From contig NC_052020.1 of the NCBI RefSeq assembly GCF_015832195.1, forward strand, positions 59,585,888 through 59,649,887: a stretch of DNA of 64,000 nucleotides. The letters run 5' to 3'. The position numbers and the translations under genes were made by a program. Origin of the DNA: Motacilla alba alba (lineage: Eukaryota > Chordata > Aves > Passeriformes > Motacillidae). The number at the start of each line of letters is the position of its first letter. The stretch's first letter is position 1. Positions 1-9,551 of the stretch are shown piece after piece. The notes under the pieces were generated by a model that saw only the letters and a list, made by a program, of their open reading frames with translations, was not told the DNA's origin and did not search any database.

Positions 1-63
1 TGCAGTCAGTGCAAAGATCCAATAAAGCCAATGCTTGAACAAACGCTGTGTCTGTGCGTGTCC
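1..63 (+). terminator. 3' end of a type B copy cut by the window edge (B0): AATAAA and GU-rich element
   Basis: AATAAA lies at 21-26 and is followed about 17 nt later by a TG-rich stretch ending near 63, the normal layout of a vertebrate polyadenylation site. The sequence is the same as the 3' ends of B1-B10, so the array continues to the left of the window. Confidence 0.6.
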
Positions 64-837
64 ACGTGGGACCCAGGTGTCAGCTGGGGGCAATTCCTGA
101 CAGAGGGGCACCGCAGCACCCCTTGGCCATGCAGAGGCTCCTTTGCTCCCCTCTAGCAGCTGCTCCTTTGCTCCTGGGATCCAGCCTCTGCTCTGTGGGA
201 TGCCAAATGCAAGACAAGAAGGAGTGCCACCACTCAGACTGTCACTCAGGTCCCTGCAGAGCTCAGGAGCCACCATGGCTGCGCAGGGTGTGGAACGCTG
301 CAGTAGGCCATGAGAGCAGGGCCAGCAGGGACAGGGGGACAAAAGACAGGAATTTCAGGCTGGCTGCCCTGGGACAGGCAGACAGGACATGGGGCAGGCA
401 GGAATCCCCATCCTCTCTGGGCCCACCTGAACACAGGGACATAAGGGACAGGGGGAATTGGGACACAGCAGGCCCCTCTCCTCTGGGAATATCCCAGGGG
501 CCCCTGACAGAACACAGGGCCTGAGGCTCTGCAAGGGGAGCCCAAGAAGGAGGAGGACGATGCCGAGGTAATATCGGCCCACACTCTGCATGCAAACTGC
601 TCCATGGAGGAGAAGACCAGAGGGGCCTTGCCACAGCAGACCCCTTCTGAGGCAAGTTTTCCGTGTTCCGGCACTCAGGTGTTCCATGCAACATGGATGC
701 ACATGAATGCACTTGGACACCAGATTCATATCCCTGCTCAAGCGTTCTGGCACAACAGGAGCGGGCATTCCCTAATAACACACGGGTGCAACTCTTGTGC
801 AAAATCTACGCAAATTGTCTCTCTCCTCCTGCAGACC
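64..837 (+). other. Spacer B0 to A1, with 50-nt acidic candidate exon
   Basis: This is a unique-looking spacer shared by all units that follow a type B poly(A) site. It holds a 50-nt candidate exon at 518-567, flanked by CAG and GTAATA, which reads PEALQGEPKKEEDDAE and ends at a codon boundary. The type A coding exon follows after a pyrimidine-rich CTCTCTCCTCCTGCAG acceptor ending at 834. No GC-box promoter of the type B kind is present. Confidence 0.45.
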
Positions 838-1497
838 ATGGTGTCCCAATCAGTCCTTGCCCTGGTGGTGCTGCTCCTCCTCCACTCCCCACGGCCCCTA
901 GTGATGGCTTTGCATGAGGATGCAGAGCTAAGCCAAGAGGACCTGGAGCAGGCTACCCCAGCGCCACCCGAGCCTGGCTGGGGACCCCTGCTCTCGGCAG
1001 CCGTGCAGCAGGGGCCCCACTGGGCTGCTGCTGAGCTGCTCTTCCTGCCTTTGTGCCTCTGGTTGAGGCGCAGAAGGGCGGCCATGAAGCAGAGAGCAGC
1101 GGCCCGGAGAGCTGAAGAAGAGGCCAGAAGGCGCAGGATGGACATCGAGCAGAGAAGGCTTTGGGTCAAGGGGACATGCAAAGACTTGAAGGCAATGTGG
1201 AGGACCAAGAAAATGTTAAAGAAGAAAATGGCCAGGCTGATTGGAATGAATGGCAAGGGGAGCGGGAGATGCTCTTTGGGCTGGCCAAGGCGAGCCGCAC
1301 GTCTTTGTGAGCAGGCAGCGCACAGAGCTGCGCTTGCTGCCCAGCACAGCCCTGCAAAGCCGGGGCAGAGGCTCAGGGCTCCTGCCAGACCCTGCCCCTC
1401 TTCCCTCCATCTCTTCACTGGATCTGGAGTAACTGTATCTATTTTAACCCTTTTCCATGCAGAGGCCTTGCACTTCCTTGAGGATGGAGCCATTTGA
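838..1497 (+). CDS. A1: type A small membrane coiled-coil protein
   Basis: Unrecognised family; function unknown. ATG at 838 sits in a strong ACCATGG context just after a good splice acceptor, which decides the start, although the frame stays open upstream to 604. Residues 5-22 are hydrophobic (signal peptide or anchor). Residues 26-40 are acidic and 41-50 proline-rich, ending PPEPGWGP. Residues 50-76 form a membrane segment closed by RRRR (77-80). The rest is a basic coiled coil. Exon 2 probably ends at G1252 before GCAAGG, a non-canonical GC donor. Exon 3 starts at 1463 and adds EALHFLEDGAI and stop. The 210-nt intron is stop-free and in frame, so the retained form would be 219 aa and the spliced form 149 aa. 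There is no promoter of the type B kind upstream. Confidence 0.55.
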   Translation: MVSQSVLALVVLLLLHSPRPLVMALHEDAELSQEDLEQATPAPPEPGWGPLLSAAVQQGPHWAAAELLFLPLCLWLRRRRAAMKQRAAARRAEEEARRRRMDIEQRRLWVKGTCKDLKAMWRTKKMLKKKMARLIGMNGKGSGRCSLGWPRRAARLCEQAAHRAALAAQHSPAKPGQRLRAPARPCPSSLHLFTGSGVTVSILTLFHAEALHFLEDGAI

Positions 1498-1988
1498 AGG
1501 AGGATTGGTCCGGATGGAGGGACATGGATTTAACTTCATGATTTGTTTAAAAATCATCTAGATATTTGGTTTTTTATCAAAAAATCATCTCGTTGTACAG
1601 TAATATATGTGTACAATTTAGTAGTAGTTATTATGCAAACAAATTGCAATTCTATTTGAACAATTACACATTCCACTCTATAGTAATTATCACTCATCCT
1701 AAATATTTCCGTGAATTTTTTGAATGAACCACAATTGAAGTATGGTAAATTTTTGTCCTATGTAGTAATTATTGACAATCTTCAGTGTGGAAATAACTTT
1801 GTCATTGTAGTAATTTATGTATCATTTATAACAATATAAAAAAGATTTCTTATCATAACAATATTTATAATTGTCATTTGATCTTGAAAATTTATAAAAT
1901 GCATGATAGATTTTCAAAATGACACTGCCTGCCCTCCCCTCTTTGGGAAATCCATTCCCTCTGGCAGCTGCAGCCACTGCAAAGTTCC

Positions 1989-2031
1989 CATAAAGGTGGT
2001 GCTTGAAGAAACGCTGTGTCTGTGAGCGTCC
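1989..2031 (+). terminator. A1 poly(A) site (CATAAA)
   Basis: CATAAA at 1989-1994, a known weaker variant of AATAAA, precedes a TGTGTCTGTG element. The 3'UTR between 1498 and 1988 is strongly AT-rich and holds an ATGCAAAC octamer-like motif near 1632. Confidence 0.45.
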
Positions 2032-2440
2032 AGAGTGACCTCCAAGGCCATCCAGTTCTCCCCCTCTGCCATGGGCTGGGACACCTCTGGCTAGGCCAGG
2101 TTGCTCCAAGGCCCATCCAGCCTGGACTGGAACACTTGCAGGGACGGGGCAGCCGCAGCTGCTGTGAGCAACCTGTGCCAGGGCCTCACGGCCCTCCCAG
2201 CCAAGCCTTCCTTCCCCATAGCCCATCTCAGCCTGCCCTGTGGCACTGGGAAGCCACTGGCCCTGGCGCTGGCCCTCCAGGCCCTTGCCAACAGCCCCTC
2301 TGCAGGTCTCTGCTGGGCCTCGGGCAGGGACTGAAAGGCCGCAGGAAGGTGCCCCTGGAGAAGCCCTTGGAGAGCGCTGGGGCCAGTAGTGCCGCCATCA
2401 GGGCAGCAAGCAGGGCCTGGCCTGTCTGTCCATGCGGGAG
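2032..2440 (-). mobile_element. CR1 LINE 3' fragment in the A1-B1 spacer
   Basis: GGTTGCTCCAAGGCCCATCC, followed by GGCCTCACGGCCCTCCCAGCC, matches the well-known reverse-complement 3' region of avian CR1. It is diverged and carries no element ORF. The remainder to 2994 is array spacer with no gene, leading into the B1 promoter. Confidence 0.7.
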
Positions 2441-2994
2441 GGCACAGGGCGGGCGCTGAGGCCCTGCCAGCTGGAGCACATTAATGCGCTCTGACATGAG
2501 ATTCCTGCACCCTGCTCAGGTGTTCCGTTACAGCACACGTGGTCAACTTGTGCCAATCATTGTGCAAAACAGCTGATAATCTCTGCCAAAACCGGCTGTG
2601 TGCTGCTTCTTGATCTAGAGAAGCCTGGATGCAGTCCGGCTACTGTTCCTTCTGAATGGCGTCTGATAATGGGAAGGTTTCACAGAGGTTTTGGAGGGGC
2701 TGGATCTGGGAAGACTCAAGCAGGAATAACCGAGCCACCCTCACCTACTGCACTCAGAGAAAAGCCAGTGCCATAAAAAAAGCACCTCTGGTGCTCTCAC
2801 AGTTGATATTATGTATCATATTCAACGTTATGAGTTGTATTCGTTTCCCTTCGACAAAACGTCCAGAGACCCCTGCCTGCTTTGTGAAGGGAGCCCCTGG
2901 GGCCCATTCCCTCCCAGAGGGGCTGCACTTGCTGGGTGCCGGGGCTTTCATTGCTGGGCCCCCTCAGAGCCCCTGAGCTGGGCTTGGGCACCAA

Positions 2995-3121
2995 GGGCGG
3001 GGCTGGCGCGGCTGTGACGCCTCTGGCACGTGTGACATCAGGGCGAGCGTTGTCACAATGGGGGCAGCTAGAAAAAGGCCCCCCCGCAGGTCACGCTGGC
3101 CCAGCACAGCCTGGGCAAGCG
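2995..3121 (+). promoter_or_regulatory. B1 promoter and 5' exon 1
   Basis: A GC box (GGGCGGGGC, 2995) is followed by TGACGCC, an E-box CACGTG (3027-3032) and an abutting CRE-like TGACATCA (3033-3040). No TATA box is visible. Exon 1 ends at 3121 before a perfect GTGAGT donor; intron 1 runs from 3122 to 3402. An ATG in exon 1 would start a short reading frame out of phase with the main one. Confidence 0.55.
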
Positions 3122-3405
3122 GTGAGTGCACACGTGGCGGGGCTGGGCTGGGCCAGGGCCGGGGCACAAGCGCCGCACCCGGGCCTGCATTGTCCCCCTG
3201 CATCCAGGGCCAGCCCCTGGGGCCAGCGCCTTGGCCAGGGCACGGGGCTGCTGCTGGCCCACTGGGACAGGCCCTGCTGCCTGCCAGCTGCCTGGGGCCC
3301 TCTGCTTGCTGCTCTCACATCCCTGCGCCTCCCGGCCTCAATTTAGCCCCCACAAGCTCCCCTTGTAGCCCCAGTGAAACACTCATCTCTCTCCCCCTGC
3401 AGACC

Positions 3406-4097
3406 ATGGCGGACAGATCAGTCCTGGCTGTGATGGTGCTGCTCATCTTCTCACTGCAACATCCCGTTGTGAATCGATTTCATGAGGATGTGCAGCACAA
3501 TGTGGAGGAGGTGAAACAGGCCCCCCCAGAGCCACCCAAGCCTGGCTGGGGACCCTGGCTCCTGGCTGCCTTGCAACACCTGCAGTCCTTCTGGGGAATT
3601 GCTCAGCTGCTCTTCCTGCCTTTGGGCTGGTGGCTCAGGCGCAGAAGAGCAGCCATGAGGCAGAGGGCAGCGGCCCAGCGAGCTGCAGAACAGGCCAGAA
3701 GGAGGAAGATGAAAATCGAGCAGAGAAGGCGGCTCCTTATGAAGAGAGTCAAAGACATGGAGCAAATGCGCCGGATGATGAAGAAGATGGAAATGGAAAT
3801 GGCCAGGCTGATTCGGGTGAACAGGGACATGAACAGGATGCTGAAGGTAGGCTGGGCAGGCTTTTGGAGGAGCACAGGCAGTGGCCTGTGTGAAGAAAAG
3901 CTTCCTGCTGCAGATGCTCTCTGGGCTGGCCAAGGCGAGCCCCACATCTTTGTGAGCAGCCAGCACACAGAGCCAGACCCTGCCCCGCTTCCCTCGATCT
4001 CTTCACTGTGTCTATAGTAACTGTATCTAAATTCATGTCTCTATTTCAATTTTTTCATGCAGAAGCTTTATATTTGCTCGAGGACAGAGCGATTTGA
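3406..4097 (+). CDS. B1: type B small membrane coiled-coil protein (reference copy)
   Basis: Unrecognised family; function unknown. The acceptor ending at 3402 and ACCATGG fix the start. The main exon is 147 codons (3406-3846). Residues 5-22 are hydrophobic, 27-39 acidic to polar, and 40-50 are PPEPPKPGWGP. Residues 51-77 form a membrane segment with many W, L and A, followed by RRRR at 78-81. Residues 82-147 are a basic, Met- and Arg-rich coiled coil. Two donors are possible: AAG-GTAGGC at 3847 (phase 0), giving the tail KLYICSRTERFEGGSS, or CAAG-GCGAGC at 3935 (phase 1), giving a 187-aa product ending EALYLLEDRAI. The acceptor is CAG ending at 4062. The membrane segment resembles the N-terminus of avian ITPRIPL1-like proteins from memory only. 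Confidence 0.6.
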
Positions 4098-4669
4098 AGG
4101 AGGATCCAGCTGAATGCCTCCAGATTGATTTAAATTGATCAACGATTTAGAAATATTTTGAAAAATTTTAAATATCTTTTAAGTATCTTTAAATTTTAAA
4201 ATACTTTTAAAATATTATAAAATATATTTATACTTTAAAATATTTCTATATTTTAAATATTTAGATACTTTTATCAAGATTTAGTACTTTTTAATAAAAA
4301 AATACTATAGATAGATACCAATGTTGTAATATTAATTATTAATTAATAATGAACACACTTTATATTCTATAATTACTATCGTTCATCAAAATGAGTAGGA
4401 ATTATAATATTTAAACAAAATTTAATATGCTATATTTTTATCTTAAGCAGGGAATTTTACATATTCTTCATTATTAAAATACTTAATTATTTTATTAATA
4501 TTATTATATACTATAGAACAGGAACAAATACTAAGATAGTTGCTTAGGTAAGATAGTTGCTTAGATAAGATTGGCAATAATCACCATTTGTTAATTTTAA
4601 TGACACTGACTGCCCTCCTGCCTTGAGACAGTGACTTCCCTCTGGAAGCTGCAGTCAGTGCAAAGATCC

Positions 4670-4712
4670 AATAAAGCCAATGCTTGAACAAACGCTGTGT
4701 CTGTGCGTGTCC
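4670..4712 (+). terminator. B1 poly(A) site
   Basis: AATAAA at 4670-4675 with a TGTGTCTGTGCGTGTCC element downstream. The preceding 3'UTR (4098-4669) is extremely AT-rich, dominated by TTTAAAATATT-like words. Confidence 0.65.
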
Positions 4713-5873
4713 ACGTGGGACCCAGGTGTCAGCTGTGGGCAATTCCTGACAGAGGGGCACCGCAGCACCCCTTGGCCATGCAGAGGCTCCTTTGCTCCCC
4801 TCTAGCAGCTGCTCCTTTGCTCCTGGGATCCAGCCTCTGCTCTGTGGGATGCCAAATGCAAGAAAAGAAGGAGTGCCACCACTCAGACTGTCACTCAGGT
4901 CCCTGCAGAGCTCAGGAGCCACCATGGCTGCGCAGGGTGTGGAACGCTGCAGTAGGGCATGAAAGCAGAGACAGCAGGGACAGGGGGACACAGGACAGGG
5001 ATCACATCCCGGCTGCCCTGGGACAGGCAGACAGGACATGGGGCAGGCAGGAATCCCCATCCTCTCTGTGCCCACCTGAACACAGGGACATTAGGGACAG
5101 GGCAAATGGGGACACAGCAGGCCCCTCTCCTCTGGGAATATCCCAGGGGCCCTGACACAACACAGGGGCTGAGGCTCTGCAAGGGGAGCCCAAGAAGGAG
5201 GAGGACGATGCCGAGGTAATATCGGCCCACTCTCTGCATGCAAACTGCTCCATGGAGGAGAAGACCGGAGGGCCTGGCAACAGCAACTCCCTTCAGAGGG
5301 AGGAGGTGTTCTTAATTCCAGCACATGGGAGCCCCCTTTAACATGGAGCACATGAATGCACATTGACAGGAGATTCCTGTTCCTTGCTCAGGTGTTCCAG
5401 GACAACACCAGAACCTAAGTGGCCGATTGGTGCTACTCTAGTGCAAAGCATCTCAAATTGTCTGCTGGAACCACCCGTCTGCTGCTTCTGGGACTAGAGG
5501 AGCCAGGAGGTGGCGTGGCTACAGTTCCTTATCTCTGATGTCTGATAATGGGAAGGTTTCACAGAGGTCTTGGGCGTGCTGGATAGGGAAATAGTCATTC
5601 AGGAAAAACTGAGCCATGCCCACCACCTCCAGTTGTACAAAAACCAGCACCATCACAAAAGCGTGTCTGGTGCTCTCATAGTTGATATTATTGATGAAAA
5701 TCAAGAGTGTTGATGATGGTGGTTTCTCTTTGACAAGAGCTTTGGGCAGCTTCTGCCTGCTTTGTGAAGGGAGCCCCTGGGGCCCATTCCCTCCCAGAGG
5801 GGCTGCACTTGCTGGGTGCCGGGGCTTTCATTGCTGGGCCCCCTCAGAGCCCCTGAGCTGGGCTGGGCACCAA
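4713..5873 (+). other. Spacer B1 to B2
   Basis: Same spacer family as 64-837 but extended into the B2 promoter. The 50-nt acidic candidate exon is at 5166-5215. A CTCF-like CCAGGAGGTGGCG lies at 5503-5515. No ORF is convincing. Confidence 0.45.
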
Positions 5874-5997
5874 GGGCGGGGCTGGCGCGGCTGTGACGCC
5901 TCTGGCACGTGTGACATCAGGGCGAGCGTGTCACAATGGGGGCAGCTAGAAAAGGCCCCCGCAGGTCACGCTGGCCCAGCACAGCCTGGTGCAAGCG
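5874..5997 (+). promoter_or_regulatory. B2 promoter and exon 1
   Basis: GC box at 5874, CACGTG at 5906-5911 and TGACATCA at 5912-5919. Exon 1 ends at 5997 before GTGAGT. A one-base insertion (GGTGCAAGCG) distinguishes exon 1 from the other copies. Confidence 0.55.
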
Positions 5998-6282
5998 GTG
6001 AGTGCACACGTGGGCGGGGCTGGGCTGGGCCAGGGCCGGGGCACAAGCGCCGCACCCGGGCCTGCATTGTCCCCCTGCATCCAGGGCCAGCCCCTGGGGC
6101 CAGCGCCTTGGCCAGGGCACGGGGCTGCTGCTGGCCCACTGGGACAGGCCCTGCTGCCTGCCAGCTGCCTGGGGCCCTCTGCTTGCTGCCCTCACATTCC
6201 TGCGCCACCAGGCCTCACTTCAGGCCCCACAAGCTCCCTTGGTCGCCCCAGTGACACTCTTGTCTGACTCCCCCTGCAGACC

Positions 6283-6972
6283 ATGGCGAACAGATCAGTC
6301 CTGGCTGTGATGGTGCTGCTCATCTTCTCATTGCAACATCCCGTTGTAAATCGGTTTCATGAGGATGGGCAGCACCATGTGGAGGAGGTGAAACAGGCCC
6401 CCCCAGAGCCACCCAAGCCTGGCTGGGGACCCTGGCTCCTGGCTGCCTTGCAACACCTGCGGTCGTTCTGGGGAATTGCTCAGCTGCTCTTCCTGCCTTT
6501 GGGCTGGTGGCTCAGGCGCAGAAGAGCAGCCATGAGGCAGAGAGCAGCAGCCCAGCGAGCTGCAGAACAGGCCAGAAGGAGGAAGATGAAAATCGAGCAG
6601 AGAAGGCGGCTCCTTATGAAGAGAGTCAAAGACATGGAGCAAATGCGCCGGATGATGAAGAAGATGGAAATGGAAATGGCCAGGCTGATTCGGGTGAACA
6701 GGGACATGAACAGGATGCTGAAGGTAGGCTGGGCAGGCTATGGAGGAGCACAGGCAGTGGCCTGTGTGAAGAAAAGCTTCCTGCTGGAGATGCTCTCTGG
6801 CTGGCCAAGGCGAGCCGCACATCTTTGTGAGCAGCCAGCGCACAGAGCCAGACCCTGCCCCGCTTCCCTCGATCTCTTCACTGTGTCTATAGTAACTGTA
6901 TCTATATTCATGTCTCTATTTCCATTTTTCCATGCAGAATCTTTACATTTGCTTGAGGACAGAGCCATTTGA
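6283..6972 (+). CDS. B2: type B membrane coiled-coil protein
   Basis: The main exon is 6283-6723, 147 codons starting MANRSV. The coiled coil is the B1 subtype (MKIEQRRR, then MKKMEMEM). Two single-base losses inside intron 2 make the whole unspliced frame open: reading through gives a 229-aa protein ending ESLHLLEDRAI at 6972. The donor AAG-GTAGGC (6724) is intact. The downstream CAAG-GCGAGC site is now phase 2, so it would not reach the LEDRAI frame. This is the only B copy where retention, rather than use of the second donor, joins the coiled coil to LEDRAI. Confidence 0.55.
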   Translation: MANRSVLAVMVLLIFSLQHPVVNRFHEDGQHHVEEVKQAPPEPPKPGWGPWLLAALQHLRSFWGIAQLLFLPLGWWLRRRRAAMRQRAAAQRAAEQARRRKMKIEQRRRLLMKRVKDMEQMRRMMKKMEMEMARLIRVNRDMNRMLKVGWAGYGGAQAVACVKKSFLLEMLSGWPRRAAHLCEQPAHRARPCPASLDLFTVSIVTVSIFMSLFPFFHAESLHLLEDRAI

Positions 6973-7541
6973 AGGAGCATCCAACTGAATGCCTCCAGAT
7001 TGATTTAAATTGATCAACGGTTTTGAAATATTTTGAAAAATTTTAAATATCTTTTTAAATACTTTTATATTTTAAAATACTTTCAAAATATTTTTAAATA
7101 TTTTATACTTTAAAATATTTTTTATTTTAAATATATATATAGCTATCAAGATCTAGTACTTTTGAATATAATGATACTACAGTTAGATATCAATATTGTA
7201 ATATTAATTAATAATTAATTATTAAATCACTTTATAGTATATAAGTACTATCGTTCATTAAAATGAGTAGGAATTATAATATTTAAACAAAATTTAATAT
7301 GTTATATTTTTATCTTAAGCAGGGAATTTTACATATTCTTCATTGTTAAAATACTTAGGTATTTTATTAATAATCATATCTAATATATAAAAGGAAGAAA
7401 TACTATTATATTGTCTTAGGTAAGATAGTTGCTTAGAAAAGATTGGCTATAATCACCATTTTTTAATTTTAATGACACTGACTGCCCTCCTGTCTTGAGA
7501 CAGTGACTTCCCTCTGGACGCTGCAGTCAGTGCAAAGATCC

Positions 7542-7584
7542 AATAAAGCCAATGCTTGAACAAACGCTGTGTCTGTGCGTGTCC
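7542..7584 (+). terminator. B2 poly(A) site
   Basis: AATAAA at 7542-7547 plus a GU-rich element, after an AT-rich 3'UTR (6973-7541). Confidence 0.65.
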
Positions 7585-8358
7585 ACGTGGGACCCAGGTG
7601 TCAGCTGGGGGCAATTCCTGACAGAGGGGCACCGCAGCACCCCTTGGCCATGCAGAGGCTCCTTTGCTCCCCTCTAGCAGCTGCTCCTTTGCTCCTGGGA
7701 TCCAGCCTCTGCTCTGTGGGATGCCAAATGCAAGACAAGAAGGAGTGCCACCACTCAGACTGTCACTCAGGTCCCTGCAGAGCTCAGGAGCCACCATGGC
7801 TGCGCAGGGTGTGGAACGCTGCAGTAGGCCATGAGAGCAGGGCCAGCAGGGACAGGGGGACAAAAGACAGGAATTTCAGGCTGGCTGCCCTGGGACAGGC
7901 AGACAGGACATGGGGCAGGCAGGAATCCCCATCCTCTCTGTGCCCACCTGAACACAGGGACATAAGGGACAGGGCGAATGGGGACACAGCAGGCCCCTCT
8001 CCTCTGGGAATATCCCAGGGGCCCCTGACAGAACACAGGGCCTGAGGCTCTGCAAGGGGAGCCCAAGAAGGAGGAGGACGATGCCGAGGTAATATCGGCC
8101 CACACTCTGCATGCAAACTGCTCCATGGAGGAGAAGACCAGAGGGGCCTTGCCACAGCAGACCCCTTCTGAGGCAAGTTTTCCGTGTTCCGGCACTCAGG
8201 TGTTCCTTGCAACATGGATGCACATGAATGCACTTGGACACCAGATTCATATCCCTGCTCAAGCGTTCTGGCACTACAGGAGCGGGCATTCCCTAATAAC
8301 ACACAGGTGCAACTCTTGTGCAAAATCTACGCAAATTGTCTCTCTCCTCCTGCAGACC
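7585..8358 (+). other. Spacer B2 to A2
   Basis: Nearly identical to 64-837. The 50-nt acidic candidate exon is at 8039-8088, and the A2 acceptor ends at 8355. No separate promoter is recognised. Confidence 0.45.
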
Positions 8359-9018
8359 ATGGTGTCCCAATCAGTCCTTGCCCTGGTGGTGCTGCTCCTC
8401 CTCCACTCCCCACGGCCCCTAGTGATGGCTTTGCATGAGGATGCAGAGCTAAGCCAAGAGGACCTGGAGCAGGCTACCCCAGCGCCACCCGAGCCTGGCT
8501 GGGGACCCCTGCTCTCGGCAGCCGTGCAGCAGGGGCCCCACTGGGCTGCTGCTGAGCTGCTCTTCCTGCCTTTGTGCCTCTGGTTGAGGCGCAGAAGGGC
8601 GGCCATGAAGCAGAGAGCAGCGGCCCGGAGAGCTGAAGAAGAGGCCAGAAGGCGCAGGATGGACATCGAGCAGAGAAGGCTTTGGGTCAAGGGGACATGC
8701 AAAGACTTGAAGGCAATGTGGAGGACCAAGAAAATGTTAAAGAAGAAAATGGCCAGGCTGATTGGAATGAACGGTAAGGGGAGCGGGAGATGCTCTTTGG
8801 GCTGGCCAAGGCGAGCCGCACGTCTTTGTGAGCAGGCAGCTCACAGAGCTGCGCTTGCTGCCCAGCACAGCCCTGCAAAGCCGGGGCAGAGGCTCAGGGC
8901 TCCTGCCAGACCCTGCCCCTCTTCCCTCCATCTCTTTATTGTATCTATAGTAACTGTATCTATTTTAACCCTTTTCCATGCAGAGGCCTTGCACTTCCTT
9001 GAGGATGGAGCAATTTGA
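8359..9018 (+). CDS. A2: type A membrane coiled-coil protein with canonical GT donor
   Basis: Almost the same protein as A1 (MVSQSVLALVVLLLLHS start, KMLKKKMARLIGMN end). It differs usefully at the exon 2 end: G8773 is followed by GTAAGG, a canonical donor. The acceptor ends at 8983, and splicing gives a 149-aa product ending EALHFLEDGAI. The 210-nt intron is again stop-free, so the retained form would be 219 aa. This is the best-formed type A copy. Confidence 0.6.
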   Translation: MVSQSVLALVVLLLLHSPRPLVMALHEDAELSQEDLEQATPAPPEPGWGPLLSAAVQQGPHWAAAELLFLPLCLWLRRRRAAMKQRAAARRAEEEARRRRMDIEQRRLWVKGTCKDLKAMWRTKKMLKKKMARLIGMNGKGSGRCSLGWPRRAARLCEQAAHRAALAAQHSPAKPGQRLRAPARPCPSSLHLFIVSIVTVSILTLFHAEALHFLEDGAI

Positions 9019-9508
9019 AGGAGGATTGGTCCGGATGGAGGGACATGGATTTAACTTCATGATTTGTTTAAAAATCATCTAGATATTTGGTTTTTTATCA
9101 AAAAATCATCTCGTTGTACAGTAATATATGTGTACAATTTAGTAGTATTTATTATGCAAACAAATTGCAATTCTATTTGAACAATTACACATTCCACTCT
9201 ATAGTAATTATCACTCATCCTAAATATTTCCGTGAATTTTTTGAATGAACCACAATTGAAGTATGGTAAATTTTTGTCCTATGTAGTAATTATTGACAAT
9301 CTTCAGTGTGAAATAACTTTGTCATTGTAGTAATTTATGTATCATTTATAACAATATAAAAAAGATTACTTATCATAACAATATTTATTAATTGTCATTT
9401 GATCTTGAAAATTTATAAAATGCATGATAGATTTTCAAAATGACACTGCCTGCCCTCCCCTCTTTGGGAAATCCATTCCCTCTGCAGCTGCAGCCACTGC
9501 AAAGTTCC

Positions 9509-9551
9509 CATAAAGGTGGTGCTTGAAGAAACGCTGTGTCTGTGGAGCGTC
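9509..9551 (+). terminator. A2 poly(A) site (CATAAA)
   Basis: CATAAA at 9509-9514 followed by a TGTGTCTGTGG element. The 3'UTR from 9019 is AT-rich and nearly identical to that of A1. Confidence 0.45.

Noticed and set aside
604..837. In-frame upstream extension of A1 to an ATG at 604
   Set aside because: The extension crosses the splice acceptor and shows no protein-like features. The ACCATGG immediately after the acceptor is shared by A and B types.
3058..4017. 319-codon + strand frame starting in exon 1 of B1 (and equivalents in other B copies)
   Set aside because: It runs through intron 1, which has a perfect GTGAGT donor and a strong acceptor. The main ATG after the acceptor is the better start; the open frame reflects GC-rich, stop-poor intron sequence.
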